Of a stretch of 62,125 nucleotides of DNA, positions 33,145-42,240 are shown one piece after another. The stretch is from the NCBI GenBank assembly GCA_023384105.1, contig JAHDXR010000019.1:1-62125 (forward strand), written 5' to 3'. The notes under the pieces were generated by a model. It was given only the letters and a program-made list of their open reading frames with translations, was not told where the DNA came from and did not search any database. Origin of the DNA: Hyphomonadaceae bacterium. GTDB taxonomy: Bacteria; Pseudomonadota; Alphaproteobacteria; Caulobacterales; Aquidulcibacteraceae. A program made the translations under genes and the position numbers. The stretch's first letter is position 1, and the number at the start of each line of letters is the position of its first letter.

Positions 33145-35328
33145 ATGCAGCTTCAGCCGACGACCGACCAGCTTCAGATGGTCGAGACCTTCCGGCGTTT
33201 CTTCGACGCCGAATGCAGCATCGCGCGCACCCGCGTGGCGCTTTCTTTAGGCTTTGACCGCGAGATGTGGCGCAAGCTTGCTGGCCTGGGCGGGGTGTCC
33301 ATTCGCGTGTCCGAGGAGCGCGGCGGCGTCGGTCTTGGTCTGTTCGACGCGATCCTTCTGATGGAGGAGGCGGGGCGCGCCTTGGCCTCGGGTCCGCTCG
33401 CTGAAAGTATCGCGGCGCTTCGTTTGCTCGGCCAGTTTGGCGGGCAAGACGAACTCTTGGCGTCGGCGCTCGCAGGGGAAAGCGTGGTGACGCTGGCGTT
33501 GCATGACGCATCGTCCAAGCCTTCGCAACTCGTCGCCGGCGGCGCCGTGGCCGCGGCGGTGATCGTACGCTGTGGCGACGAAGTGGCGCTTGTGCGGCCC
33601 ACGCTTCCCACGCCGGAGACGACGCTCGCCTCGCCGCCGCTCGCGCGCCTTGCGCTTGACGCAGGCGAACGCGTCGTGCTGGGCCGCGGCCAGGAGGCGA
33701 TCGCGAAATTCGAAGCGGCGGTGGAGGAGTGGAAATTGCTGATCGCCGCAGCGCTCGCCGGCTTGGCGCGCGAGGCGTTGCGTCTTGCCTCCGCTTATGC
33801 GGCGGAGCGTCGGCAATTCGGCAAGCCGATCGGCGCGTTCCAGGCGATCTCGCATCCGCTCGCCGAGCTCAGCGTGGACGTGGACGCGGGGCGACTGTTA
33901 GTCTGGAGCGCGGTGCGCGACCTCGCCGACTCCCATCCGATGGCGGGCGCTAATGTCTCCGGCGCCATGTGGTGGGCGTGTGACGCTGCGGGACGCACGG
34001 TTGCACAGGCGCTGCACACGTTCGGGGGCTACGGACTCACGCTCGAGTACGACATCCATCTCTACAATCTGCGCGCCAAAGCCTGGCCGCTCGTCTACGG
34101 CGACCCGGAGCTTTTGCTGCAGGAGGCGGGGCGGCGCAGATATGGCGGCGAGACCGTGCATCTGCCGGACGCCGGCGAATTGCCCATAGAATTCGGCCTG
34201 GGCGCCGACGCCGAGGCGCTCGCCGCCGAAACCCGCGCATTCTTCGAACGCATCCTGACGCCGGAGCTGCGCGCGCGCGCGCACTTTTCGTTCAAGGGGC
34301 ACGTGCCTGAAGTGCATCGCGAGCTTGCGCGCGCGGGTCTGCTCTTTCCGACATGGCCCAGGCGCTTGGGCGGGCGAGAGGCCAATCTCTACGCCGAAGA
34401 GGCGGCGATGCGCGTGTGGCGCGAGTTCGGCTGGACGACGAACTTCCAGGGCACGGTCAATATGGCCGGCGCCGCGATCGATCGATTTGGCGCGCCCGAA
34501 CTGAAGCGCGACGTCCTCGCCAAGTTTGCTTCGGGCAAGGCCGTTTGCAGTCTGGGGTTCAGCGAGCCGGGTTCTGGCTCCGATGTGTTCGCGGCGGTCA
34601 CGCGCGCTACGCGCGACGGCGACGGCTGGCTGATCAACGGCCAGAAGATGTTCACGAGCGGGGCCGAACGAGCCGACTACGTGCTTCTGCTCGCGCGCAC
34701 CGATCCCGATGCGCCCAAGCACAGCGGCCTGACCATGTTCATCGTGCCGCTCAAGGCCGACGGCGTCACGGTGCAGCCCGTGCACACGTTCCAGGAAGAA
34801 CAGACCAACATCACGTTCTATGACAACGTGCGTATTCCAGACACCTACCGGTTGGGCGAGGTCGGCGGCGGCGTGAAGGTCATGGCCGCATCCTTGGAGA
34901 TGGAGCATGGCATGTCGTTCTCCGGCGTGCATCGCCAGCTCTTGCACGCCGCCGAGCGGCTCTGCGCCGAGCAGGGCGGCGGCGCTATCGCCGACGCGCG
35001 CGTACAGACGCGCCTTGCCAAGGCGGCGGCGCGTGTGCAGGCGTCGGAATTGCTGTTCTGCCGGGCGATGTGGGCGGCCGAAGAGCGCTTGCCGAACCTG
35101 GCCTATGGCCCGGCCTCGAAACTGTTCTCGTCGGAGATGTTCCGCGCGGATTCCGCCGATCTGCTCGATCTTACAGCGCCGGATTCGCTTGCGGCCGCCT
35201 CAAGGGACGCAGCCATCATCAATCTCGGCTACCGCCACTCGCAGGTGACCACCGTCTATGGCGGCACGAGCGAAGTGCACAAGAGCATCATCGCCGAGAG
35301 GCAGTTGGGATTGCCGCGTTCACGCTAG
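33145..35328 (+). CDS. Double-length acyl-CoA dehydrogenase (FadE34-like fusion)
   Basis: 727 residues, twice the normal length: two complete ACAD modules, about residues 1-345 (RRQFGKPIGAFQAISHPLAELSVD) and about 355-727 (GFSEPGSGSDVFAAVT, INGQKMFTSGAERADYVLL). The C-terminal half ends VYGGTSEVHKSIIAERQLGLPR and the N-terminal half VYGDPELLLQEAGRR. The same architecture is known for mycobacterial FadE34, which works on steroid side chains, and mirrors a fused alpha-beta heteromer. Its stop overlaps the convergent GntR stop region by nine bases. The substrate is inferred only by analogy. Confidence 0.93.
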   Translation: MQLQPTTDQLQMVETFRRFFDAECSIARTRVALSLGFDREMWRKLAGLGGVSIRVSEERGGVGLGLFDAILLMEEAGRALASGPLAESIAALRLLGQFGGQDELLASALAGESVVTLALHDASSKPSQLVAGGAVAAAVIVRCGDEVALVRPTLPTPETTLASPPLARLALDAGERVVLGRGQEAIAKFEAAVEEWKLLIAAALAGLAREALRLASAYAAERRQFGKPIGAFQAISHPLAELSVDVDAGRLLVWSAVRDLADSHPMAGANVSGAMWWACDAAGRTVAQALHTFGGYGLTLEYDIHLYNLRAKAWPLVYGDPELLLQEAGRRRYGGETVHLPDAGELPIEFGLGADAEALAAETRAFFERILTPELRARAHFSFKGHVPEVHRELARAGLLFPTWPRRLGGREANLYAEEAAMRVWREFGWTTNFQGTVNMAGAAIDRFGAPELKRDVLAKFASGKAVCSLGFSEPGSGSDVFAAVTRATRDGDGWLINGQKMFTSGAERADYVLLLARTDPDAPKHSGLTMFIVPLKADGVTVQPVHTFQEEQTNITFYDNVRIPDTYRLGEVGGGVKVMAASLEMEHGMSFSGVHRQLLHAAERLCAEQGGGAIADARVQTRLAKAAARVQASELLFCRAMWAAEERLPNLAYGPASKLFSSEMFRADSADLLDLTAPDSLAAASRDAAIINLGYRHSQVTTVYGGTSEVHKSIIAERQLGLPRSR

Positions 35329-36114
35329 GCCTTCGCTGGCCTCCGGCTCCTGCAGCACGTCGATCGGCATTTGTGCGCGATAGGAGCTCAGCACCACCTT
35401 GGCGGTGCTGGTGAGATGCAGGCGCCAGAATTTCTCGGCCTCCTCGACCTCGCCGGCCTCGATCAGTTCAACGACCTTCTCGCGGCCGCGGAGGCTCAGC
35501 CACTGCATCTTGCGCACGCCTTCATGGGTGTGGGTGCGCAATGTGACGTCGGTGGTTTGACGGCGCACGATGTCCTGCAGAAGCTTCGCCATCAGCGACA
35601 GTGTTTTGTTGCCGGCGTTGTCCGTAAGGGTTTCCGAGAATGTGTACGCGCCCTGGGCGATCGCGTGCAGCTCTTCGTTTTCGTAGGCTTGCTTGGCGGC
35701 CTTGATGAGGTCATGCAGCCGCTCGATGACGGCGAGCGGGCGGTTTTGGGCGATGAGTCCCGCCGCTGGAGGCTCGATGAAGCTGCGTGCTTGGTAGACA
35801 TCGGCCAGCGTGGTCCCTTCCATCTGCAGGAACATGCCGAGCTGGCGGGCGGTCACGCGAATGTCGAGGCTCTGCACGCGCGCCCCGCCGTGCTGGCCGC
35901 GCGAAATCTTGATCAGGGATTCCGACTCAAGCAGCCGCATCGCCTCGCGCAAAGTGGGGCGCGAGACGTTGAACTGTTCGACCAGCTCGCGCTCGGGCAG
36001 CAACTTGTCGCCGGTGCGGAGGGCCCCCGTGACGATCTCGCGGCGCAACAAGGTCGCAATTCGCGCCGCCTCCTTCGGCGGACGCGCCGGCCGCACTTTA
36101 GCTGCTTTCCCCAT
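35320..36114 (-). CDS. GntR/FadR-family transcriptional regulator
   Basis: 264 residues from the ATG at 36114 (GGTGAGG nine bases upstream); an earlier ATG adds 15 unsupported residues. Winged helix LLPERELVEQFNVSRPTLREAMRLLESESLI (about 38-75), then an FCD domain. Convergent with the double ACAD (nine-base overlap of the ends) and divergent from the next crotonase. Paralogue-like to 22651-23460. Likely controls the crotonase-MFS-carboxylase side or itself. Confidence 0.9.
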   Translation of the reverse strand: MGKAAKVRPARPPKEAARIATLLRREIVTGALRTGDKLLPERELVEQFNVSRPTLREAMRLLESESLIKISRGQHGGARVQSLDIRVTARQLGMFLQMEGTTLADVYQARSFIEPPAAGLIAQNRPLAVIERLHDLIKAAKQAYENEELHAIAQGAYTFSETLTDNAGNKTLSLMAKLLQDIVRRQTTDVTLRTHTHEGVRKMQWLSLRGREKVVELIEAGEVEEAEKFWRLHLTSTAKVVLSSYRAQMPIDVLQEPEASEGLA

Positions 36115-36298
36115 CCAGATCGCCTCACCTTCAATCGCGGATTGCGCGCCGCACAGCATAGCGCGGAGAGCGATTCGACAAACGTCTACACAATCGATCT
36201 AGGCCGGCCAACGGCCATTCCGCAATCAAAATCAGATCGTTCGCCCCGTAGGCCTTGACAGGCTGACCCCAGCGGCTGCCAAAATATAACTAATAAGA

Positions 36299-37126
36299 AT
36301 GGATGACGCGATGGCGGATTTGCTCTTGGTCGAGCGTGACGCCGGTGTGCTGATGCTGACGCTGAACCGCCCCGAGACGCTGAATGCGCTCGTGCCGGAA
36401 TTGTTCGCCGCGCTCGCCGGCCAACTCGAGGCTGCCGCGCGCGACCGGACCATAGGCGCGGTCGTGCTCACCGGGGCGGGACGGGGCTTCTGCTCGGGCG
36501 GGGACCGCAAGCGGAAGGCCGAGGACTTGGCGCGCGATGCGCTCCTGCCTGTCGACCAGCGGGTGCGTCCGCAGAGCTTTGAGGCCACCGTCGACGAAGT
36601 GCGGCGCTGGACGCGCGCGGTCGAACTTCTGCACACCATGCCCAAGCCCACGATCGCCATGATCAACGGCGCCTGCGCCGGTGCGGGCCTTAGCCTTGCG
36701 GGCGCCTGCGATCTACGTTTTGCTGCGGAATCTGCGGTTTTCAACAGTGTCTTCGCAAGCGTGGGGCTTGCCGGCGATTTTGGCGGCAGCTGGTTCTGGA
36801 CGCGCATCCTGGGCGCCGCGCGCGCTCGCGAACTCTATCTGATGAGCGAAAAGATGAACGCGGCGGAAGCGCGCGCGTTCGGGCTCGTGAACCGCGTGTT
36901 CGCGGATGCGGATCTGCGTCAGGAGACGATGGCGATCGCACGCCGGTTGGCGGCCCGCGCGCCAACCGTTGCGGCCTATATCAAGGACAATCTCAACGCC
37001 GCGCTTGAGGTAAGTCTGCCGAGGCTCTTGGACATCGAAACACGCAACATGATCCTGTCGGGCAGGAGTTGGCTGCGCGAGGAGGCGCTGGCGATCGAGC
37101 CGGCGAAAGACCGCAAGACTTCATAA
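36299..37126 (+). CDS. Crotonase, isomerase-like active site
   Basis: 275 residues; ATG 36299 is used, ATG 36311 is possible, and neither has a clear ribosome site. Crotonase fold FCSGGDRKRKAED, NGACAGAGLSLAGACDL (no first Glu) and SVFASVGLAGDFGGSWFWTR, where Asp replaces the second Glu. That AGDFGG pattern resembles PaaG-type isomerases. It would rearrange rather than hydrate. First gene of a plus-strand run reaching the MFS carrier and carboxylase after a 244-base gap. Confidence 0.85.
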   Translation: MDDAMADLLLVERDAGVLMLTLNRPETLNALVPELFAALAGQLEAAARDRTIGAVVLTGAGRGFCSGGDRKRKAEDLARDALLPVDQRVRPQSFEATVDEVRRWTRAVELLHTMPKPTIAMINGACAGAGLSLAGACDLRFAAESAVFNSVFASVGLAGDFGGSWFWTRILGAARARELYLMSEKMNAAEARAFGLVNRVFADADLRQETMAIARRLAARAPTVAAYIKDNLNAALEVSLPRLLDIETRNMILSGRSWLREEALAIEPAKDRKTS

Positions 37127-37208
37127 GATAGATATTTGTGGGAATCGGGCTGATGGAGCGCCTGCCGATATCCGTATAATATTCTGATAGTAAACAAAAA
37201 TATGCACG

Positions 37209-37250
37209 TTAGGCGATTGTTGACAAGCCTTATCAGCCGGTTCAAATAAT
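37209..37250 (+). promoter_or_regulatory. Putative promoter overlapped by island-type motif, upstream of MFS-carboxylase
   Basis: A perfect TTGACA (37220-37225) is followed after 19 bases by AATAAT (37245-37250). The word GTTAGGCGATTGTTGAC (37209-37225), a variant of the GTTAGACAATTGAGC motif, overlaps the -35. This arrangement fits a repressed promoter for the MFS and carboxylase genes. Inferred. Confidence 0.5.
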
Positions 37251-37370
37251 TATATAATGGAAGAATAAGAATTGGGGAGGAAGGTCGCGAAACCCGCTCG
37301 AACGCGGTCGCGCGATCGTTTTTCGCAAGTCGGACCTTCCTGCGCGCCGCCTGCTGAACGGAACGGTCCT

Positions 37371-38756
37371 ATGAGCCAAGCCGAAGCCAAAACCACGCCC
37401 GTCGCGATCGCGCCGCGCGCCGATTTCGCCGCGTGGTGGATGCTGGCGGTGCTGTTTGGGCTCTACGTATTCTCGTTCGTGGACCGCTACATCACGACGA
37501 TGCTGGTGCCTCACATTCAGGCCAGCCTCGACGTCAGCGAATTCCAGATGGGCCTTATTCTGGGGCCTGCCTTCGCGATCTTCTATTCTGTGTTCGGCAT
37601 TCCGTTAGGGTGGGCGGCGGACCGCTACGACCGGCGCTGGGTCATCTTCATCGGCGCCTGCTGCTTTGGCCTCGCGACCGTCATGTCGGGGCTCGCGACT
37701 TCGTTCGTGATGCTGCTCATCGCACGCATCGCCGTGGGCATCGGCGAGGCGTCGCTGTCTCCGGCCGCCAATTCGCTTCTGGCGTCGCGTTTTCCCCGCC
37801 ACATGCTGACCACCGTGCTCTCGATCTACACGATGGGCGTGAAGGTCGGCTCCGCAGGCGCCTTCATTCTGGGCGGGCTGCTCATCGCCGCCGCCGGCGT
37901 CTGGGTTGTCACCTATGACGCGCTCGCGGACTTCGAGCCGTGGCAGATTGTCTTCATGGCGACCGGTCTGCCTGCGGTTCTGCTGGCGCTGCTTGTGTTC
38001 ACATTCAAGGAGCCGCCGCGGCCCGCGAAGAAGAAAGCCGGCGTGAAGCCGGCCGCGATCATCCCGTTCATGCGGGAGCGCAAGCGGCTTTTCATCCCGA
38101 TGCTGATCGGCTTCTCGCTGATCGCACTTTGCACATACAGCCTGACCGGGTGGGTTCCTACCTATCTGCATCGCCATTTCGGCATGGAGCCTGTCGTCTA
38201 TGGTCCGATCCTCGGACTGATCAGCACGATCGCTGCGTTCACACTCGCCTTCAAAGGCATGTTCGTCGATTGGCTTTACCGCCGCGGCATGAAGGACGCG
38301 CACATTCGGTTCTACACCTGGCTTCTCATCGGTTCGCTGCCGGTTGTGTTCGCGCTGTTCTGGGTGCAGCAGCCGGTCATCTTCATGATCATGTACGGGG
38401 CGCTGCAAGTCGTCTCCATACCGATCATGGCGTACGTGTCCGCGGCCATGCAGCTGATCGCGCCCACCGAATTGCGCGGACGCATCACCGGCGTCTTCCT
38501 GTTTTGCTTGAACGGCGTGGGCGGCGGGCTGGGGCCCGTGATCGTCGGCAGCCTCACCGAGTACGTGTTCAGGGACGAGATGAAGGTCGGCTGGTCGCTC
38601 GCCGTGCTGATCTGCACCGCCATTCCTCTCGCGCTCGTTCTGCTGCGCCTGGCGCTGAAGCCGCTCCGCGCGGCGATCGTGGAGGCGGAGGAGCGGGAGG
38701 CGGCGGAACTCGCGATGCTGCAGGCCGCCGAAGCCGGCCAACCGGGCGCATCGTGA
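37371..38756 (+). CDS. MFS transporter, Spinster/ACS-like
   Basis: 461 residues from the ATG at 37371; the preceding in-frame stretch has no family similarity. Twelve hydrophobic helices, MFS signature GWAADRYDRRWVIFIG between helices 2 and 3, and VDRYITTMLVPHIQ in helix 1, typical of Spinster-like carriers common in sphingomonad catabolic islands. Probably moves the organic-acid substrate. Its stop overlaps the carboxylase start by one base (TGATG), so they are co-translated. Confidence 0.9.
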   Translation: MSQAEAKTTPVAIAPRADFAAWWMLAVLFGLYVFSFVDRYITTMLVPHIQASLDVSEFQMGLILGPAFAIFYSVFGIPLGWAADRYDRRWVIFIGACCFGLATVMSGLATSFVMLLIARIAVGIGEASLSPAANSLLASRFPRHMLTTVLSIYTMGVKVGSAGAFILGGLLIAAAGVWVVTYDALADFEPWQIVFMATGLPAVLLALLVFTFKEPPRPAKKKAGVKPAAIIPFMRERKRLFIPMLIGFSLIALCTYSLTGWVPTYLHRHFGMEPVVYGPILGLISTIAAFTLAFKGMFVDWLYRRGMKDAHIRFYTWLLIGSLPVVFALFWVQQPVIFMIMYGALQVVSIPIMAYVSAAMQLIAPTELRGRITGVFLFCLNGVGGGLGPVIVGSLTEYVFRDEMKVGWSLAVLICTAIPLALVLLRLALKPLRAAIVEAEEREAAELAMLQAAEAGQPGAS

Positions 38757-41700
38757 TGGAGCGCGATCTGAAGCGGGTTCTAATCGCCAATCGCGGCGAG
38801 ATCGCCGTGCGCATTGCGCGCACAGCGGCCGATCTGGGTTTCGAGACGGTGACGGCGGCGCCCGACGACGATGCGGCGGCGCTGCACGCCAGGATCGGAT
38901 CGCACTCGATCCGCCTGCCGGGCAGAGGCGCAAGCGCCTATCTCGACATCGAAGCGATCGTCGCGGCAGCCGTGTCCGTCGGCGCCGATTGCATTCATCC
39001 CGGTTATGGTTTTCTCAGCGAGAATGCGTCGTTTGCCGCGCGCTGCGAGGAAGCGGGAATCGTTTTTATCGGCCCTGTGCCGGAGACGCTCCTGCGCTTC
39101 GGCGACAAGGCGAAGGCGCGAGAACTCGCGCGTGAGCTGAACGTGGCGCTGCCGGCCGGTTTGCAGCACGCGGCATCCGTCGACGAGGCGTGCGACTTTC
39201 TCAATAGCCTCGGCGATGGCGCGGCGGTGATGCTCAAGGCGATCGCCGGCGGCGGCGGACGTGGCATCCGCCTTGTGCGCGACGCCCGCGAAATGGCTGA
39301 GGCCTTCGTGCGATGCAGTTCGGAGGCGCGCGGCGCGTTCGGCGACGGCGCGCTTTATATCGAGCGCTACATCGAGCATGCGCGCCACATCGAGGTGCAG
39401 GTCGTAGGCGACGGGCGCGGCCATGTCGCCCACCTCTGGGAGCGCGAATGCAGCCTGCAGCGCCGGCGCCAGAAGATCATCGAGATCGCACCGGCGCCGG
39501 GCATCGATGCGGCGGCGCGGGACGCGATGATCGCCGACGCTTTGAAGTTGGCGCGGCGCGTCTCTTATCGCGGGCTTGGAACGTTCGAATTCCTGTTGTG
39601 GCGTGAACGCGACGGCGCCTGGCGTCACGCCTTCATGGAGGCCAATCCGCGCATTCAGGTCGAGCACACGGTGACCGAAGCGATCACGGGGCGCGACCTC
39701 GTGGCGCTGCAGTTCGCCGTCGCGCGCGGCGCCTCGCTCGCCGATCTTGGCTTGGGCGGAAAGCGCGCCATTGCATGCAATGGCGTTGCGATCCAGGCCC
39801 GCGTCAACATGGAGCGCATGCAGTCCGACGGCGACGTGAAGCCGAGCGGCGGCGTCATTGGCGCGTTCGAACCGCCAAGCGGTCCCGGCGTGCGCGTCGA
39901 CACCTATGGCTACGGCGGCTACGCCACCAATCCAAGTTTCGATTCGCTTCTGGCCAAAGTTATCGTCCACGCGCCGGATGGCGGATGGCGCGCAGCGCTC
40001 GGGAAGCTGCGCCGCGCGCTGCGGGAGTGCCGCATAGAGGGCGTCGAGACCAATCTCGCCTTCCTCAGCGCCTTGTTGGCGCGGCCCGAGGTCGAGGAGG
40101 GCGCTTTCGACACTCAATTCGTCGACGCTCACGCCGCCGAACTCGTCGCCGTCTCTGCGCAGCATGCACCGCGCGATCTCGGCGTGACCGCAGCTTCCGG
40201 ACGGTCGAAATCTGAAGTCGCTTCGTATCCGGGCGACGCCGTGCCTGCGCCGTTGCAGGGTACGGTTGTCGCTGTACGCGTCGCGTCCGGCGATCTCGTG
40301 GCGAAGGGCGCCCCTATTGCGGTGCTCGAAGCGATGAAGATGGAGCATGACGTGCTGGCGCCGTTCGGCGGGCGCGTCAGTCATGTCGGCGCGGGCGTCG
40401 GTGAAACGCTGTTCGAGGGCGACGCGCTTGTCTGGATCGAGGAGGACGCCGCCGCCGCGAGCGCTGACGAGGATGTCGCCGAAATCGATCTCGACCATGT
40501 GCGTCCCGATCTTGCGGCGTTCTACGCGCGTCGCGCATTCGTGCTCGACGGGGGCCGTCCCGAAGCCGTGGCGCGTCGTCATGGCCGCGGCAAGCGCACC
40601 GCGCGCGAGAACATCGCCGCGCTGGCTGACGCCGATACGTTCATTGAATATGGATCGCTCGTGGTCGCCGCACAGCGTCAACGGCGTTCGCTCGATGAAC
40701 TCATCCGCAAGACGCCTGCGGACGGTTTGGTGGCCGGCATTGGCGCGGTGAACGGCGCGATGTTCGGCCCCGACAAATCGCGCGCTGTATTGCTGGCCTA
40801 TGACGAGACGGTGTTCGCGGGCACACAGGGCCGGCAGGGCCATCGCAAGGATTCGCGCCTGTTCGAGCTTGCGCGACGCTTGCAGCTGCCGGTGATCTTC
40901 TTCACCGAGGGCGGGGGCGGGCGTCCCGGCGAAACCGAACGTCCCGGCGAACCGCAGTCGTTCTATCTGTTTGCGCGCTTGAGCGGCGTCGTGCCGACGA
41001 TCGGCGTCGCCTCCGGCTATTGCTTCGGCGGCAATGCGGCGTTTCTCGGCACGTGTCACGTGACGATCGCCACCGAGGACGCAAGCATTGGCATGGGCGG
41101 CCCGGCCATGATCGAGGGGGGCGGTCTGGGCGTTGTGAGGGCTTCGGAAGTCGGACCCGCGCCCGTGCTGTTCAAGCACGGCGCGATCGACGTTCTGGTC
41201 AAGGATGAGGTCGAGGCGGCCGACGCCGCCAAACGTTGCCTCTCCTATTTCCAGGGCGCGACGGCGCCGGGCGTCTCGCGCGATCAGCGTCACATGCGCT
41301 TCATCGTTCCCGAGGATCGCCGGCGCGCCTACGACATGCGCAACATCATCGAAACGCTTGCGGACGAAGGCTCTGTTCTCGAACTGCGCGGCGGCTGGGG
41401 CGCGGGGATCATCACCAGCTTCATCCGCATCGCGGGCCGCCCCGTTGGCGTCGTCGCGAACAATCCGCGCCATCTGGGCGGCGCGGTCGACGCAGACGGC
41501 TCCGACAAGGCCGCGCGCTTTGTCCAGCTGTGTGACAATTTCGGCGTCCCCGTCGTGATGCTCTGCGATACGCCGGGCATTATGGTGGGGCCGGAAGCCG
41601 AGAAGACCGCCATCATGCGCCGCTCGTCACGGCTGATCGTCGCCGCCGCCAATGCGCGCGTTCCCGTGTTCACGATCATCACGCGCAAGGCCTACGGCAT

Positions 41701-42037
41701 CGGCATGATGGCGATGATGGGCGGGGCGCCCAAGGCGCCCGTCTTCAACGTCGCGTGGCCGACGGCCGAGTATGGCGGGATGGGTTTCGAGGGCGCAGTG
41801 CAGCTTGGCTATCGCCGCGAGATGGAGGCGATCGAGGACGAAGCCGAACGCAAGCGCTTCTTCGACGCCAAGGTCGCCGAACTCTACGAGGGCGGCAAGG
41901 CGCTGACGCGCATCACGTCCTACGAGTTCGACGACGTGATCGATCCCGCCGACACGCGCGCCTGGATTCTCGCCGGGCTTGAGGCCGCGTCAGGCGTCGT
42001 AGCGCGCCAGCACCATCCGTTTGTCAGCACTTGGTGA
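38756..42037 (+). CDS. Single-chain biotin-dependent acyl-CoA carboxylase (BC-BCCP-CT)
   Basis: 1093 residues. Order: biotin carboxylase (about 1-450; RVLIANRGEIAVRIAR, AGGGGRGI, EANPRIQVEH), biotinyl carrier (about 500-570; EAMKM with biotinyl Lys528), then carboxyltransferase (about 600-1085; NNPRHLGGAVD, TPGIMVGPEAE). One polypeptide doing the whole reaction is unusual, since most bacteria split alpha and beta subunits. It resembles the homohexameric long-chain acyl-CoA carboxylases (LCC). It carboxylates an acyl-CoA from the pathway; substrate chain unknown. Followed by TonB receptor 2. Confidence 0.94.
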   Translation: MERDLKRVLIANRGEIAVRIARTAADLGFETVTAAPDDDAAALHARIGSHSIRLPGRGASAYLDIEAIVAAAVSVGADCIHPGYGFLSENASFAARCEEAGIVFIGPVPETLLRFGDKAKARELARELNVALPAGLQHAASVDEACDFLNSLGDGAAVMLKAIAGGGGRGIRLVRDAREMAEAFVRCSSEARGAFGDGALYIERYIEHARHIEVQVVGDGRGHVAHLWERECSLQRRRQKIIEIAPAPGIDAAARDAMIADALKLARRVSYRGLGTFEFLLWRERDGAWRHAFMEANPRIQVEHTVTEAITGRDLVALQFAVARGASLADLGLGGKRAIACNGVAIQARVNMERMQSDGDVKPSGGVIGAFEPPSGPGVRVDTYGYGGYATNPSFDSLLAKVIVHAPDGGWRAALGKLRRALRECRIEGVETNLAFLSALLARPEVEEGAFDTQFVDAHAAELVAVSAQHAPRDLGVTAASGRSKSEVASYPGDAVPAPLQGTVVAVRVASGDLVAKGAPIAVLEAMKMEHDVLAPFGGRVSHVGAGVGETLFEGDALVWIEEDAAAASADEDVAEIDLDHVRPDLAAFYARRAFVLDGGRPEAVARRHGRGKRTARENIAALADADTFIEYGSLVVAAQRQRRSLDELIRKTPADGLVAGIGAVNGAMFGPDKSRAVLLAYDETVFAGTQGRQGHRKDSRLFELARRLQLPVIFFTEGGGGRPGETERPGEPQSFYLFARLSGVVPTIGVASGYCFGGNAAFLGTCHVTIATEDASIGMGGPAMIEGGGLGVVRASEVGPAPVLFKHGAIDVLVKDEVEAADAAKRCLSYFQGATAPGVSRDQRHMRFIVPEDRRRAYDMRNIIETLADEGSVLELRGGWGAGIITSFIRIAGRPVGVVANNPRHLGGAVDADGSDKAARFVQLCDNFGVPVVMLCDTPGIMVGPEAEKTAIMRRSSRLIVAAANARVPVFTIITRKAYGIGMMAMMGGAPKAPVFNVAWPTAEYGGMGFEGAVQLGYRREMEAIEDEAERKRFFDAKVAELYEGGKALTRITSYEFDDVIDPADTRAWILAGLEAASGVVARQHHPFVSTW

Positions 42038-42083
42038 CCTTGCCGACGTCCGAGCAAAACCTGACCAATAAGTCTTTTGTATA

Positions 42084-42229
42084 GTTAGACGATTAAATCA
42101 AAGCACGTTGCAATAAAACACACGTAATATCAGATTGATATATAATTTGACGGACAGAATTTAGCTGAATGGCTTGCCCAATAAACTGAAGTACGATACG
42201 CAAAAGGCTCTAATAGATAACCATTAGAG
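42084..42229 (+). promoter_or_regulatory. Promoter region of TonB receptor 2 with motif and inverted repeat
   Basis: GTTAGACGATTAAAT at 42084-42098 is a variant of the island motif. CTCTAAT (42208-42214) and ATTAGAG (42223-42229) form a perfect seven-base inverted repeat ending 11 bases before the receptor ATG, overlapping the ribosome-binding area. It could be an operator or an mRNA hairpin. The whole gap is AT-rich. Confidence 0.5.
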
Positions 42230-42240
42230 AGATCGGGGAT

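Noticed and set aside
38780-41473. 897-codon open frame antisense to the carboxylase
   Set aside because: It is Arg/Ala/His-rich, shows no family similarity and lies fully opposite a well-supported gene; long antisense frames are usual at this GC content.
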